Source of the DNA: Methylocapsa sp.
GTDB lineage: Bacteria > Pseudomonadota > Alphaproteobacteria > Rhizobiales > Beijerinckiaceae
DNA: 6,242 nt
Direction: 5' to 3'
Assembly (NCBI GenBank): GCA_003162995.1
Contig: PLUZ01000194.1
Coordinates: 8,364 to 14,605 of the forward strand
Of this stretch, positions 1 through 6,242 are shown piece by piece (position 1 is the first letter of the stretch; each line of letters opens with the position of its first letter). The notes under the pieces were generated by a model. The model ran no database searches and was not told where the DNA came from. It saw nothing but the letters and a program-made list of their open reading frames with translations. The position numbers were made by a program, and so were the translations under genes.

Positions 1-704
1 TCGGCATTGGCTTCGCCATTCCCGCCGACACCGCGCAAAATGTCATTGCCGCGCTGAAGGACAAAGGCAGCGTGGCAAGGGGCTGGATTGGTGTTCAGAT
101 TCAGCCTGTGACAGCGGAAATCGCCGATAGCCTTGGCCTCAAGTCCAACAAAGGGGCTCTCGTCGCGGAAGCCCAGCCAGATTCGCCGGCAACCGCGGCC
201 GGAATCAAATCGGGCGACGTGATTCTCGGCATCGACGGCGAACGGATCGACGGTCCGCGCGACCTCGCTAAGAGGGTGGCGGCGCTTGGCCCCGGGAAAA
301 AGGCGGATTTGATCTATTGGCACGATGGATCGGAGAAAACCACTTCGGTCAAGCTTGGTTCCCTGCCGGATGATAAGGAAGCAGCTGCGCATCCGGCCAC
401 GAGCCAGGACAAGGACTCGTTTAGCGGCCTAGGCCTCTCGCTGGCCCCCGCCTCCAGCGTCCAGGGCGCGGGAAGCCATGGTGTGGTGGTCGCCGATCTC
501 GATCCCGATGGCGTGGCCGCGCAGAAAGGCTTGCAGATTGGCGACATCATCCTGGAAGCGGGCGGCCGTGCCGTCAACCAGCCGGCCGATGTCAAAGCCG
601 TGCTCGCCGAGGCCAAAAAGGACAATCGCAAGGCTGTGCTCTTGCGGGTTAAAAACAGCGAAGGCACCCATTTCGTCGCGATAGCGATTAACCCGGCTTC
701 CTGA
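1..704 (+). CDS. degP: HtrA/DegP (Do-family) periplasmic serine endoprotease, C-terminal part, 5' truncated by window
   Basis: This is the C-terminal 233 residues of an HtrA/DegP-type protease, read in the frame that starts at base 3; the start and the His-Asp-Ser catalytic triad lie upstream of the window. The fragment opens with GIGFAIP, the signature at the end of the Do-family trypsin-like domain. It continues with a helix and RGWIGVQIQPV, the usual lead into PDZ1 (fragment residues about 24-115, with the GIKSGDVILGIDG core). After a polar linker comes PDZ2 (about 140-231, with the GLQIGDIILEAGG core). Two PDZ domains are the DegP/DegQ/MucD layout; DegS has only one. These enzymes degrade or hold misfolded envelope proteins in the periplasm, and the PDZ domains bind exposed C-termini and build the oligomeric cage. 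The GTG at 72-74 is an internal valine, not the start. The gene ends in TGA and is followed by a two-component system. Family is clear; the exact paralogue (degP, degQ or mucD) cannot be settled from this part. Confidence 0.93.
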   Translation, partial: GIGFAIPADTAQNVIAALKDKGSVARGWIGVQIQPVTAEIADSLGLKSNKGALVAEAQPDSPATAAGIKSGDVILGIDGERIDGPRDLAKRVAALGPGKKADLIYWHDGSEKTTSVKLGSLPDDKEAAAHPATSQDKDSFSGLGLSLAPASSVQGAGSHGVVVADLDPDGVAAQKGLQIGDIILEAGGRAVNQPADVKAVLAEAKKDNRKAVLLRVKNSEGTHFVAIAINPAS

Positions 705-734
705 GCCTCATCGTCCCCCCGAGGCTTTGGTTAG

Positions 735-766
735 GCCGGTGCCGCGCCCCCCGTCGCGGCGCCGGC
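735..766 (+). other. Strong GC-rich hairpin downstream of the protease gene
   Basis: The arms 735-746 and 755-766 pair over 12 positions, 11 of them Watson-Crick and one G-T wobble (T740 with G761), around an 8-base loop that is mostly C. The hairpin begins 30 bases after the protease stop codon. No T-run follows, so it is not a classical intrinsic terminator. It could protect the 3' end of the protease mRNA, pause or terminate transcription together with the next hairpin, or act as a leader structure for the regulator mRNA. The pairing is read directly; the role is inferred. Confidence 0.5.
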
Positions 767-771
767 TCCAC

Positions 772-777
772 AGGAGG
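772..777 (+). other. Perfect Shine-Dalgarno-like AGGAGG with no start codon in range
   Basis: AGGAGG matches the anti-Shine-Dalgarno core exactly, but no ATG, GTG or TTG lies at the normal 5-12 base distance downstream. The next gene starts at 831, 53 bases further on. It sits between the two hairpins, so it may be chance, a relic, or a 30S binding site in a structured leader. Low confidence that it functions. Confidence 0.25.
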
Positions 778-780
778 CGA

Positions 781-818
781 CAGGCCGGAGGGCAACTTCC
801 GGCCTGCTGCTTTGCGTT
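781..818 (+). terminator. Possible weak intrinsic terminator or attenuator between protease and response regulator
   Basis: A perfect 9-bp inverted repeat, CAGGCCGGA (781-789) and TCCGGCCTG (798-806), is extended inward by a G-T wobble. The tail after it is only moderately T-rich (CTGCTTTGCGTT) with no continuous T-run. GC-rich alphaproteobacteria often use such imperfect terminators, so this may end or partly attenuate transcription coming from the protease gene. It stops 24 bases before the response regulator ATG, so it could equally be a 5' leader element. No convincing separate promoter is visible between it and the next start codon. Confidence 0.45.
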
Positions 819-830
819 GGAATCAGTTAT

Positions 831-1523
831 ATGTCGTCTATGCGAATCCTCATCGTCGAAGACGATACCGAAGCCGCCAATTATATGGTCAAGGCTTTTC
901 GTGAGGCCGGTCACGTCGCCGATCATGTCGGCGACGGGCTTGAGGGCTATGCGCGTGCCTGTGCCGAAACCTATGATGTTCTCATCGTCGACCGGATGTT
1001 GCCGAAACTTGACGGCCTCTCGCTCATCGGCAGCTTGCGCGCCCAGAAAGTCCAAACGCCCGTTCTGATCCTGTCCGCGCTCGGACAGGTCGACGATCGC
1101 GTGAAGGGGTTGCGCGCAGGGGGTGACGATTATCTCGCCAAGCCTTACGCTTTCGCGGAGCTTCTGGCGCGGGTCGAGGTGCTCGCGCGGCGAAACCGGC
1201 CGGGTCTTGCCGAAGACACCGTCTACCGGGTGAATAGCCTAGAGCTTGACCGCCTTGCCCACAAGCTCACCCGTGACGGCAAGGACATTCCTTTGCAACC
1301 GCGGGAATTCCGCTTGCTCGAATATTTGATGAAACATGCGGGCCAAGTCGTCACGCGGACAATGCTGCTTGAAAATGTGTGGGATTATCATTTCGATCCG
1401 CAAACCAATGTCATTGACGTTCATATTTCGCGGCTGCGCGCCAAAATCGACAAGGGCTTCGATCCTCCGCTGCTTCAGACGATACGCGGAGCAGGATATA
1501 TGATACGCGATGGCACTCGGTAA
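831..1523 (+). CDS. OmpR/PhoB-family two-component response regulator
   Basis: This is a DNA-binding response regulator of 230 residues, the standard OmpR-family length. The receiver domain (about residues 4-118) shows the acidic pair E10/D11/D12 after the first strand (RILIVEDD), the phosphoacceptor D54 in VLIVDRMLP, the switch residue S82 in LILSALG, and the conserved K104-P105. The winged-helix effector (about 131-228) has the PREFRLLEYLM helix, the recognition-helix stretch NVIDVHISRLRAKID and the terminal IRGAGYMI hairpin. Phosphorylation at D54, most likely by the kinase encoded next, should promote dimerisation and promoter binding. Start choice: ATG 831 has GGA at 819-821, nine bases upstream; ATG 840 (MRILIVEDD) is a possible shorter start but is spaced worse from it. 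The target genes cannot be read from sequence; the adjacent envelope protease is one candidate. Family certain, named orthologue unknown. Confidence 0.95.
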   Translation: MSSMRILIVEDDTEAANYMVKAFREAGHVADHVGDGLEGYARACAETYDVLIVDRMLPKLDGLSLIGSLRAQKVQTPVLILSALGQVDDRVKGLRAGGDDYLAKPYAFAELLARVEVLARRNRPGLAEDTVYRVNSLELDRLAHKLTRDGKDIPLQPREFRLLEYLMKHAGQVVTRTMLLENVWDYHFDPQTNVIDVHISRLRAKIDKGFDPPLLQTIRGAGYMIRDGTR

Positions 1524-2979
1524 GCTCTTTCGGACCACGGTCTTCAAAGTATCGCTCGCCTATCTGGCGATTTCCGCGATCGGCGCTAGTCTTGTTCTCG
1601 GCACGATCGGCTGGAACATGAAGCATGTGATCGATGAGCAGATCGCGCGGACCATCGACACCAATATTACCGGGCTTTCCGAGCAATATGCGCAGGGCGG
1701 CATCCGCCGTCTCGTCAATATCATCCAAAGGCGGACCCGCCGCCCGGGCGCGGGGCTTTACTTGGTCACGACCCCCGCGGGGGAGCCGATCGCCGGCAAT
1801 ATCGCGAGCCTGCCGCCGGACATTCTGGCGCATCCGGGTCTGGTCGAAATGGCTTATCAGCCTCCCGGCGATACGGGCGGCCAGCACCGGGCGCTCGTCC
1901 GTATCTTTGTGTTGGATGGCGGTTTCCATCTGCTTGTCGGGCATGACCTCGAGGAAGGCGAGAGCTTGCGCCATATTCTCGGCGACGCGCTGCTGACGTC
2001 GCTAGTCTGGCTCGTTGTGATTGGAACCCTTGGCGGGCTATGGGTTGCAAGGCGTGTTCTGAACCGCGTCGATGCCATCAACGCCAATGCCCGGGCCATC
2101 GTCGCGGGCGATCTTTCCGGCCGTTTGCATCTGGCTGGCACCGGCGACGAACTTGACCGGCTCGTGCAAAATTTCAACGCCATGCTCGAGCGGATCGCCA
2201 TATTGATGGCGGGATTGAAAGAGGTTTCCGACAATATTGCGCATGATCTCAAGACGCCATTGACCCGTCTGCGCAGCGAGGTGGAACAGGCTCTCCGCAC
2301 CGCCAAAAGCCCGGAGGACTATCGTGGAGCGCTCGAAAAGGCTCTTGAGGAATCCGACCGTTTGATTCAAATCTTCAATGCTCTTTTGAGCATTGCCCGT
2401 GCCGAAGCCGGTGCTGGGCGCGAGGGCATGATCGATTTCGACGCCGGCTCCGTCGCCCGGGATGTCGGCGAACTCTATGAGCCGGTCGCCGAGGAGCGCG
2501 GCGTCGCGCTTTCCATTTCCTCCGGGACCGGGCTCACTCTGCACGGAAGCCGTGAGCTTGTCGGTCAGGCCTTAGCCAATCTTGTCGACAATGCGTTGAC
2601 GTACGGCAGCCCGGAGGCGGCGAGGGAAGGCCGCGGCCCGGGCCTCGCGCCGTCACCAGCCGCCGCCACCGTCGAACTCTCGGCGCGGCGAAGTGGCGGC
2701 AATGTCGAATTCATCGTCGCGGATCATGGTCCGGGGATCGCCGAAAACGATCGCCTGCGCGTGCTCAATCGATTCGTCCGGCTCGAAAACGCGCGCTCGC
2801 GGCCGGGCTCCGGCCTCGGTCTTTCGCTCGCCGCGGCGGTGGCGCGTCTCCATAATGGAAGCTTGCGGCTGGAGGATAACGCGCCTGGTCTGCGCGTCGT
2901 CATCCGGCTTCCGGCGGCCCCTCATCGCCGCGAACTCGAAGTGCCGCTGGCTCTGCCGAGCCCGGAAAAGGCCGCATGA
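1510..2979 (+). CDS. Membrane-bound sensor histidine kinase (HAMP, HisKA, HATPase)
   Basis: This is a 489-residue inner-membrane kinase, the evident partner of the preceding response regulator, whose gene it overlaps by 14 bases in another frame. Order: TM1 about 12-34; periplasmic sensor region about 35-158, with no motif I recognise; TM2 about 159-180; HAMP about 181-235; dimerisation and phosphoacceptor helices about 236-300 with H245 in DNIAHDLKTPLTRLR; HATPase domain about 345-468. The ATP-binding boxes are intact: N box QALANLVDNALTYG (N357, N361), G1 box DHGPGIAE (405-412), F box LNRFVRLE (419-426), and G2 box GSGLGLSL (433-440). A Gly/Pro/Ala-rich insert (about 367-387) sits between the N and G1 boxes. 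An AGGA 13 bases upstream is a loose ribosome site, which fits translational coupling to the regulator. The next in-frame ATG (1618) would remove TM1, so 1510 is preferred. The signal sensed is unknown. Confidence 0.94.
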   Translation: MALGKLFRTTVFKVSLAYLAISAIGASLVLGTIGWNMKHVIDEQIARTIDTNITGLSEQYAQGGIRRLVNIIQRRTRRPGAGLYLVTTPAGEPIAGNIASLPPDILAHPGLVEMAYQPPGDTGGQHRALVRIFVLDGGFHLLVGHDLEEGESLRHILGDALLTSLVWLVVIGTLGGLWVARRVLNRVDAINANARAIVAGDLSGRLHLAGTGDELDRLVQNFNAMLERIAILMAGLKEVSDNIAHDLKTPLTRLRSEVEQALRTAKSPEDYRGALEKALEESDRLIQIFNALLSIARAEAGAGREGMIDFDAGSVARDVGELYEPVAEERGVALSISSGTGLTLHGSRELVGQALANLVDNALTYGSPEAAREGRGPGLAPSPAAATVELSARRSGGNVEFIVADHGPGIAENDRLRVLNRFVRLENARSRPGSGLGLSLAAAVARLHNGSLRLEDNAPGLRVVIRLPAAPHRRELEVPLALPSPEKAA

Positions 2980-5924
2980 GCGATGCTCCTTCCGGAGACA
3001 ATAAGGAGCTGCCGCTTTGGCGGCGCATTCATACCGCGCCGCACCTTTCCGATGCGCACCGCGCCGAGGCTCGCCTTGCGGAGTTTCTCGCAACGCCCAA
3101 TGGCGCGGAATTGCAAAGCCTTACCGGTCACTCCCACGTCCGCGCCCTGCTTCTGGCGATCGCCGACCATTCGCCGTTTCTCTGGCGTCTCGCGGCGGCG
3201 AATGCGCCCCGGCTCAAGCGCTGTCTTGAGATGGCCCCTGAGGCTTGCCTAGACGCATGCCTCAAAGCTCTCGATGATGCTTGCGCTAGGGCCGAAAGCG
3301 ATGCCGCGGTCATGCGCGCGCTGCGGCTTGCAAAGCAGGAGACCGCGCTTCTTATTGCCCTCGCCGATCTTGGCGGCGTCTTCGATGTGATCGCGGCGAC
3401 CGAGGCGCTGTCACGCGCCGCCGATGCTTTCATCCGAGCGGCATTGCGGCATGTGCTGCGGGAGGCCGGCCGCGCGGGCAGATTGCGGCTTGCCGATGAC
3501 GTGGATCTCGAAACCGGCTGTGGTCTCGTGATTCTGGCGCTTGGCAAGCTCGGCGCGCGCGAACTCAATTATTCGAGCGATGTCGATATCGTCGTCTTTT
3601 TCGATCCCGCTTGTGGTTCAATTACCGGAGCCGTGGATCCAGCGACGCTTTTTGCGCGCCTCACGCAAGCGCTTGTCCGCCTCCTCCAAGAGCGGACCGC
3701 GGACGGCTATGTCGAGCGCGTCGATTTGCGATTGCGTCCCGACCCCGGCTCGACGGCGGTCGCGGTCGCACTGCCTGCCGCCTATTCCTATTACGAAAGT
3801 CTTGGCCAGAATTGGGAGCGTGCGGCCTTGATCAAGGCGCGGCCAGTTGCCGGCGACAAGGCGCTGGGTGAGGCTTTTCTCACCAATCTGATGCCGTTCA
3901 TCTGGCGCAAATATTTCGATTATGCCGCGATTGCGGATATCGCCGCGATGAAGCGCCAAATTCACGCGGTCCGCGGACATGAAGAGATCGCGGTTGCCGG
4001 TCACGATGTGAAACTCGGGCGCGGCGGCATTCGCGAAATCGAATTTTTCGTTCAGACCCAGCAGTTGATTTTCGGCGGCAAGCGGACGCGTTTGCGGGGG
4101 ACGCGCACGCTCGACATGCTGGATGAGCTTGGCAAGGAAGGCTGGGTGACGCGCGATGCGGTCGCAGACTTACGCGCGTCCTACCTCTTCCTGCGAGAAA
4201 TCGAACACCGGTTGCAAATGATCGCCGATGAGCAAACACAGCGTTTGCCGAAAGACCAAGACACGCTTGCGCGCTTCGCGCGGTTTTGCGGTTATACGCG
4301 CAAAAGCCGCTTTTGCAGCGAAGTCACGCATCGCTTGCGGCTTGTCTCGCATCATTATGGGCGTTTGTTTGAACATTCTCCGAGGCTCGATGTGGCCGCC
4401 GGCAGTCTTGTTTTCACCGGCGCCGCCGATGATCCGGAAACGCTCGAAACCTTGTTGCGTTTGGGCTTCAAACATGCGGCCCTGGCCGCCGAGACGATCC
4501 GGGGCTGGCATTTCGGCCGCCGTCCCGCCGTGCGCAGCGCTCGCGCGCGCGAAAGCCTCACCGAATTGATGCCTTTGCTTTTGGAAGCCTTCGCGCGCTC
4601 GGGGGATCCCGATGCGGCGCTCGCCGGATTCGATTCCGCGCTCGCTGGCATGCCCGCGGCAGCCGAACTTTTTTTGGTGCTGAAATCCAATCCGCCAATT
4701 TGTGAATTGTTCGGTGAAATTCTTGGCGGCGCGCCAAGACTTGCGCGCACCGTGATTGGCCATCCGCATGTGCTTGATGCCGCGATTGATCCGAATATCC
4801 TGAAAGCACCTCTCGACGAGAACGCGTTCAGGGCGCGCGCCGGACAAATCCTGAACCATAAATTCGAAACGGAGGAATTCCTCGACGCGCTACGTGATTT
4901 CGCACAGGAGGAATTATTTCCCATTGGCCTCCGGCTATGGTCCGGAATGATCGAACCGTCCGCTGCAGCGCGCGCCTATTCGGGCCTCGCGGCAAGCATC
5001 GTCGAAACCTCCCTTGTTCAGGTCGAGCAAGACTTCTCCCATGAGCATGGGCGCGTGCCGGGAGGCAGGCTGACTGTTTTGGCGCTTGGCAAGCTTGGCT
5101 CGCGCGAGATGACAGCGGCTTCGGATCTCGATCTGATCCTTATCTATGATTTCGATCCCGCGCGGCCGGACTCCGCCGGTCCGCGTCCTCTCCATGCGGT
5201 GCACTATTATACCCGGCTAGCGCAGCGGCTTGTCTCTGCCCTGACCGTCGCGACGCGGCGGGGACGGCTATATGATGTCGATATGCGGCTGCGTCCTTCC
5301 GGCGGCAAGGGACCGCTCGCGACGCAATTTTCGAGTTTCGTCGATTATCAATCTAGGGAAGCGGAAACCTGGGAGCATATGGCATTGACCCGCGCCCGGC
5401 CGATCGCCGGCGATTGGCAACTCGGCGTGCAAACCAGCGATGCGATCCGCGCCGTGCTCACCCGGCAGCGCAGCGATGTGTTGGCCCAAGATGTTTATGA
5501 AATGCGGCGCTTGATCTCGCAGGCGAAGGGGGACAGCGATCCTTGGGATCTCAAGCTTGCGGCCGGCGGGTTTATCGATATCGAATTCTTGGCCCAATAT
5601 CTTTTACTGCGCCACGCCTACGCCGAACCAAGCCTCGTTTGCGGCTCGCCTTTTCTCGTGATCGGGGCAGCGGCAAGGTGCGGCATGCTCGAAGCTCCGG
5701 ATGCGCGCATTCTATTGGACGCATACCGGCTTTTTACGGATGTGACACAAATCCTGCGCCTGACCTTGGACACGGGGACCAACCCGCGCACCGCGAATGA
5801 AGCGGTCAAGCGGCGCCTTGCCAAATGTGCCGAACAGCCGAGCTTGAGCGCGCTCGAAAGCCGCCTTGACGACATGCGCACAGAGGTGCGCGGTGTCTTC
5901 GATAAGATCTTGTCACCGCGATGA
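2976..5924 (+). CDS. glnE: Bifunctional glutamine synthetase adenylyltransferase / adenylyl-removing enzyme
   Basis: GlnE attaches AMP to, or removes it from, the conserved tyrosine of glutamine synthetase. This switches GS off when nitrogen is plentiful and on when it is short, under control of PII protein and glutamine, in the cytoplasm. At 982 residues it is near the usual full length (E. coli about 946). It contains two related nucleotidyltransferase halves. The N-terminal adenylyl-removing half has GKLGARELNYSSDVD (190-204, D202 and D204), VDLRLRPD (249-256) and GRGGIREIEFF (348-358). The C-terminal adenylyltransferase half has GKLGSREMTAASDLD (705-719, D717 and D719), VDMRLRPSGG (768-777) and AAGGFIDIEF (862-871). 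All catalytic carboxylates expected of both halves are present, so both activities are predicted. The ATG overlaps the kinase TGA as ATGA, with GGAAAAGG just upstream, indicating translational coupling to the two-component genes. Its stop overlaps the convergent kinase gene by 12 bases. Confidence 0.97.
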   Translation: MSDAPSGDNKELPLWRRIHTAPHLSDAHRAEARLAEFLATPNGAELQSLTGHSHVRALLLAIADHSPFLWRLAAANAPRLKRCLEMAPEACLDACLKALDDACARAESDAAVMRALRLAKQETALLIALADLGGVFDVIAATEALSRAADAFIRAALRHVLREAGRAGRLRLADDVDLETGCGLVILALGKLGARELNYSSDVDIVVFFDPACGSITGAVDPATLFARLTQALVRLLQERTADGYVERVDLRLRPDPGSTAVAVALPAAYSYYESLGQNWERAALIKARPVAGDKALGEAFLTNLMPFIWRKYFDYAAIADIAAMKRQIHAVRGHEEIAVAGHDVKLGRGGIREIEFFVQTQQLIFGGKRTRLRGTRTLDMLDELGKEGWVTRDAVADLRASYLFLREIEHRLQMIADEQTQRLPKDQDTLARFARFCGYTRKSRFCSEVTHRLRLVSHHYGRLFEHSPRLDVAAGSLVFTGAADDPETLETLLRLGFKHAALAAETIRGWHFGRRPAVRSARARESLTELMPLLLEAFARSGDPDAALAGFDSALAGMPAAAELFLVLKSNPPICELFGEILGGAPRLARTVIGHPHVLDAAIDPNILKAPLDENAFRARAGQILNHKFETEEFLDALRDFAQEELFPIGLRLWSGMIEPSAAARAYSGLAASIVETSLVQVEQDFSHEHGRVPGGRLTVLALGKLGSREMTAASDLDLILIYDFDPARPDSAGPRPLHAVHYYTRLAQRLVSALTVATRRGRLYDVDMRLRPSGGKGPLATQFSSFVDYQSREAETWEHMALTRARPIAGDWQLGVQTSDAIRAVLTRQRSDVLAQDVYEMRRLISQAKGDSDPWDLKLAAGGFIDIEFLAQYLLLRHAYAEPSLVCGSPFLVIGAAARCGMLEAPDARILLDAYRLFTDVTQILRLTLDTGTNPRTANEAVKRRLAKCAEQPSLSALESRLDDMRTEVRGVFDKILSPR

Positions 5925-6242
5925 GACGCGCAATTTTTGCGGTTCCGCGGGCCGCCGCAAGGTGCCCGCCGCCAAACGCAGCTGTTGGCGCGGCACGTCG
6001 CGGGGCTCCGGCAAATGGACGAGGACGATCGTTCCATTGCCGACCGATGAACGAATCCGTATCGAGCCGCCATGCAAATCGACGAGCGAACGCGCGATGG
6101 CAAGACCGAGACCCGAACCCTTCATGCCATTGTCCAGAGTTCTATCCAATTGTTCGAAGGGCCGGCCAAGCCTCGCCAGCGGCGCGGGTGGGATTCCTAT
6201 TCCGGTATCTTCCACATAGACGTTCAAAGCGCCTTGAACCAT
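5913..6242 (-). CDS. Sensor histidine kinase, C-terminal ATP-binding part, 5' truncated by window (PleC/DivJ-like?)
   Basis: These are the last 109 residues of a histidine kinase read leftwards; the rest lies beyond base 6242. The Met at the very edge is probably internal, since it directly precedes the mid-domain strand of the HATPase fold. Visible boxes: G1 VEDTGIGIPP (fragment residues 10-19), F box GRPFEQ (26-31), G2 GSGLGLAIARSLVDLHGG (42-59), then the final strands RIRSSVGNGTIVLVHLP. A basic, low-complexity tail of about 35 residues follows. The G2 and last-strand style resembles PAS-containing PleC/DivJ-type cell-cycle kinases of Alphaproteobacteria, but this is recall from a short stretch and the sensor and phosphoacceptor domains are not visible. 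The gene converges on glnE and ends 12 bases inside it. Whether it is a hybrid kinase cannot be fully judged, but no receiver domain follows the HATPase domain. Confidence 0.88.
   Translation of the reverse strand: MVQGALNVYVEDTGIGIPPAPLARLGRPFEQLDRTLDNGMKGSGLGLAIARSLVDLHGGSIRIRSSVGNGTIVLVHLPEPRDVPRQQLRLAAGTLRRPAEPQKLRVSSR

Noticed and set aside
804..832. Possible promoter with a TTATAT -10 just before the regulator ATG
   Set aside because: The -10-like hexamer overlaps the start codon and no -35-like element lies 16-18 bases upstream, so I could not support it.
727..1068. 113-codon + strand frame starting in the protease-regulator gap
   Set aside because: Most of it runs out of frame through the response regulator receiver domain, and its start lacks a ribosome site.
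1411..1974. 187-codon open frame antisense to the regulator-kinase junction
   Set aside because: It overlaps two clearly real genes and has no recognisable domain; treated as a codon-bias artefact.
2653..3093. 146-codon antisense frame across the kinase-glnE junction
   Set aside because: It is entirely covered by kinase and glnE coding sequence, and the translation is Arg/Ala-rich without motifs.
4170..4859. Long open frame of 229 codons antisense to glnE
   Set aside because: It lies wholly inside glnE on the other strand and its translation shows no recognisable domain. Long antisense frames are expected in GC-rich genes with biased third positions.
5929..5960. Small inverted repeats just after the glnE stop as a terminator
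   Set aside because: Stems are only 5-6 bp and mutually exclusive, no T-run follows on either strand, and the region is coding for the convergent kinase.
1..6242. Mobile elements, tRNA or rRNA genes, CRISPR repeats, defence or toxin-antitoxin genes
   Set aside because: No transposase or integrase motifs, terminal repeats, spaced direct repeats or RNA gene signatures are visible; nearly every base lies in a core-type gene.

Overview
The window is about 6.2 kb of GC-rich, densely packed chromosomal DNA. Gene content, codon use and protein style point to an alphaproteobacterium of the Hyphomicrobiales (Rhizobiales), possibly a Beijerinckiaceae or Methylocystaceae relative. The order-level placement is a fairly confident inference. 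The family is only a guess from memory of similar proteins.

Layout on the + strand: (1) the 3' end of an HtrA/DegP-type periplasmic serine protease, with the last strand of the protease domain and two PDZ domains (1-704); (2) a 126-base intergenic gap holding two strong hairpins and an unused-looking Shine-Dalgarno sequence (705-830); (3) an OmpR/PhoB-type response regulator (831-1523); (4) its membrane-bound sensor histidine kinase, overlapping the regulator by 14 bases (1510-2979); (5) glnE, the bifunctional glutamine synthetase adenylyltransferase/adenylyl-removing enzyme, overlapping the kinase stop by ATGA (2976-5924). On the - strand, the 3' end of a second histidine kinase (5913-6242) runs toward glnE and overlaps its last 12 bases.

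The regulator, kinase and glnE form one tight, translationally overlapping unit. The protease lies just upstream and could be part of the same transcript, or be separated from it by the hairpins. A plausible reading is that an envelope-sensing two-component pair sits beside an envelope quality-control protease, while glnE, a cytoplasmic nitrogen-status enzyme that acts on glutamine synthetase with PII proteins, is co-transcribed with them. From memory, the order degP - regulator - kinase - glnE recurs in Rhizobiales genomes, so it is probably an ancestral arrangement rather than a recent insertion.

I found no mobile element, tRNA, rRNA, CRISPR array, broken gene or sign of recent transfer. 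This looks like an ordinary core-genome segment. The points worth a second look are the double hairpin leader, the coupling of glnE to a two-component system, and an orphan-looking periplasmic sensor domain. I do not see a new biological system here.
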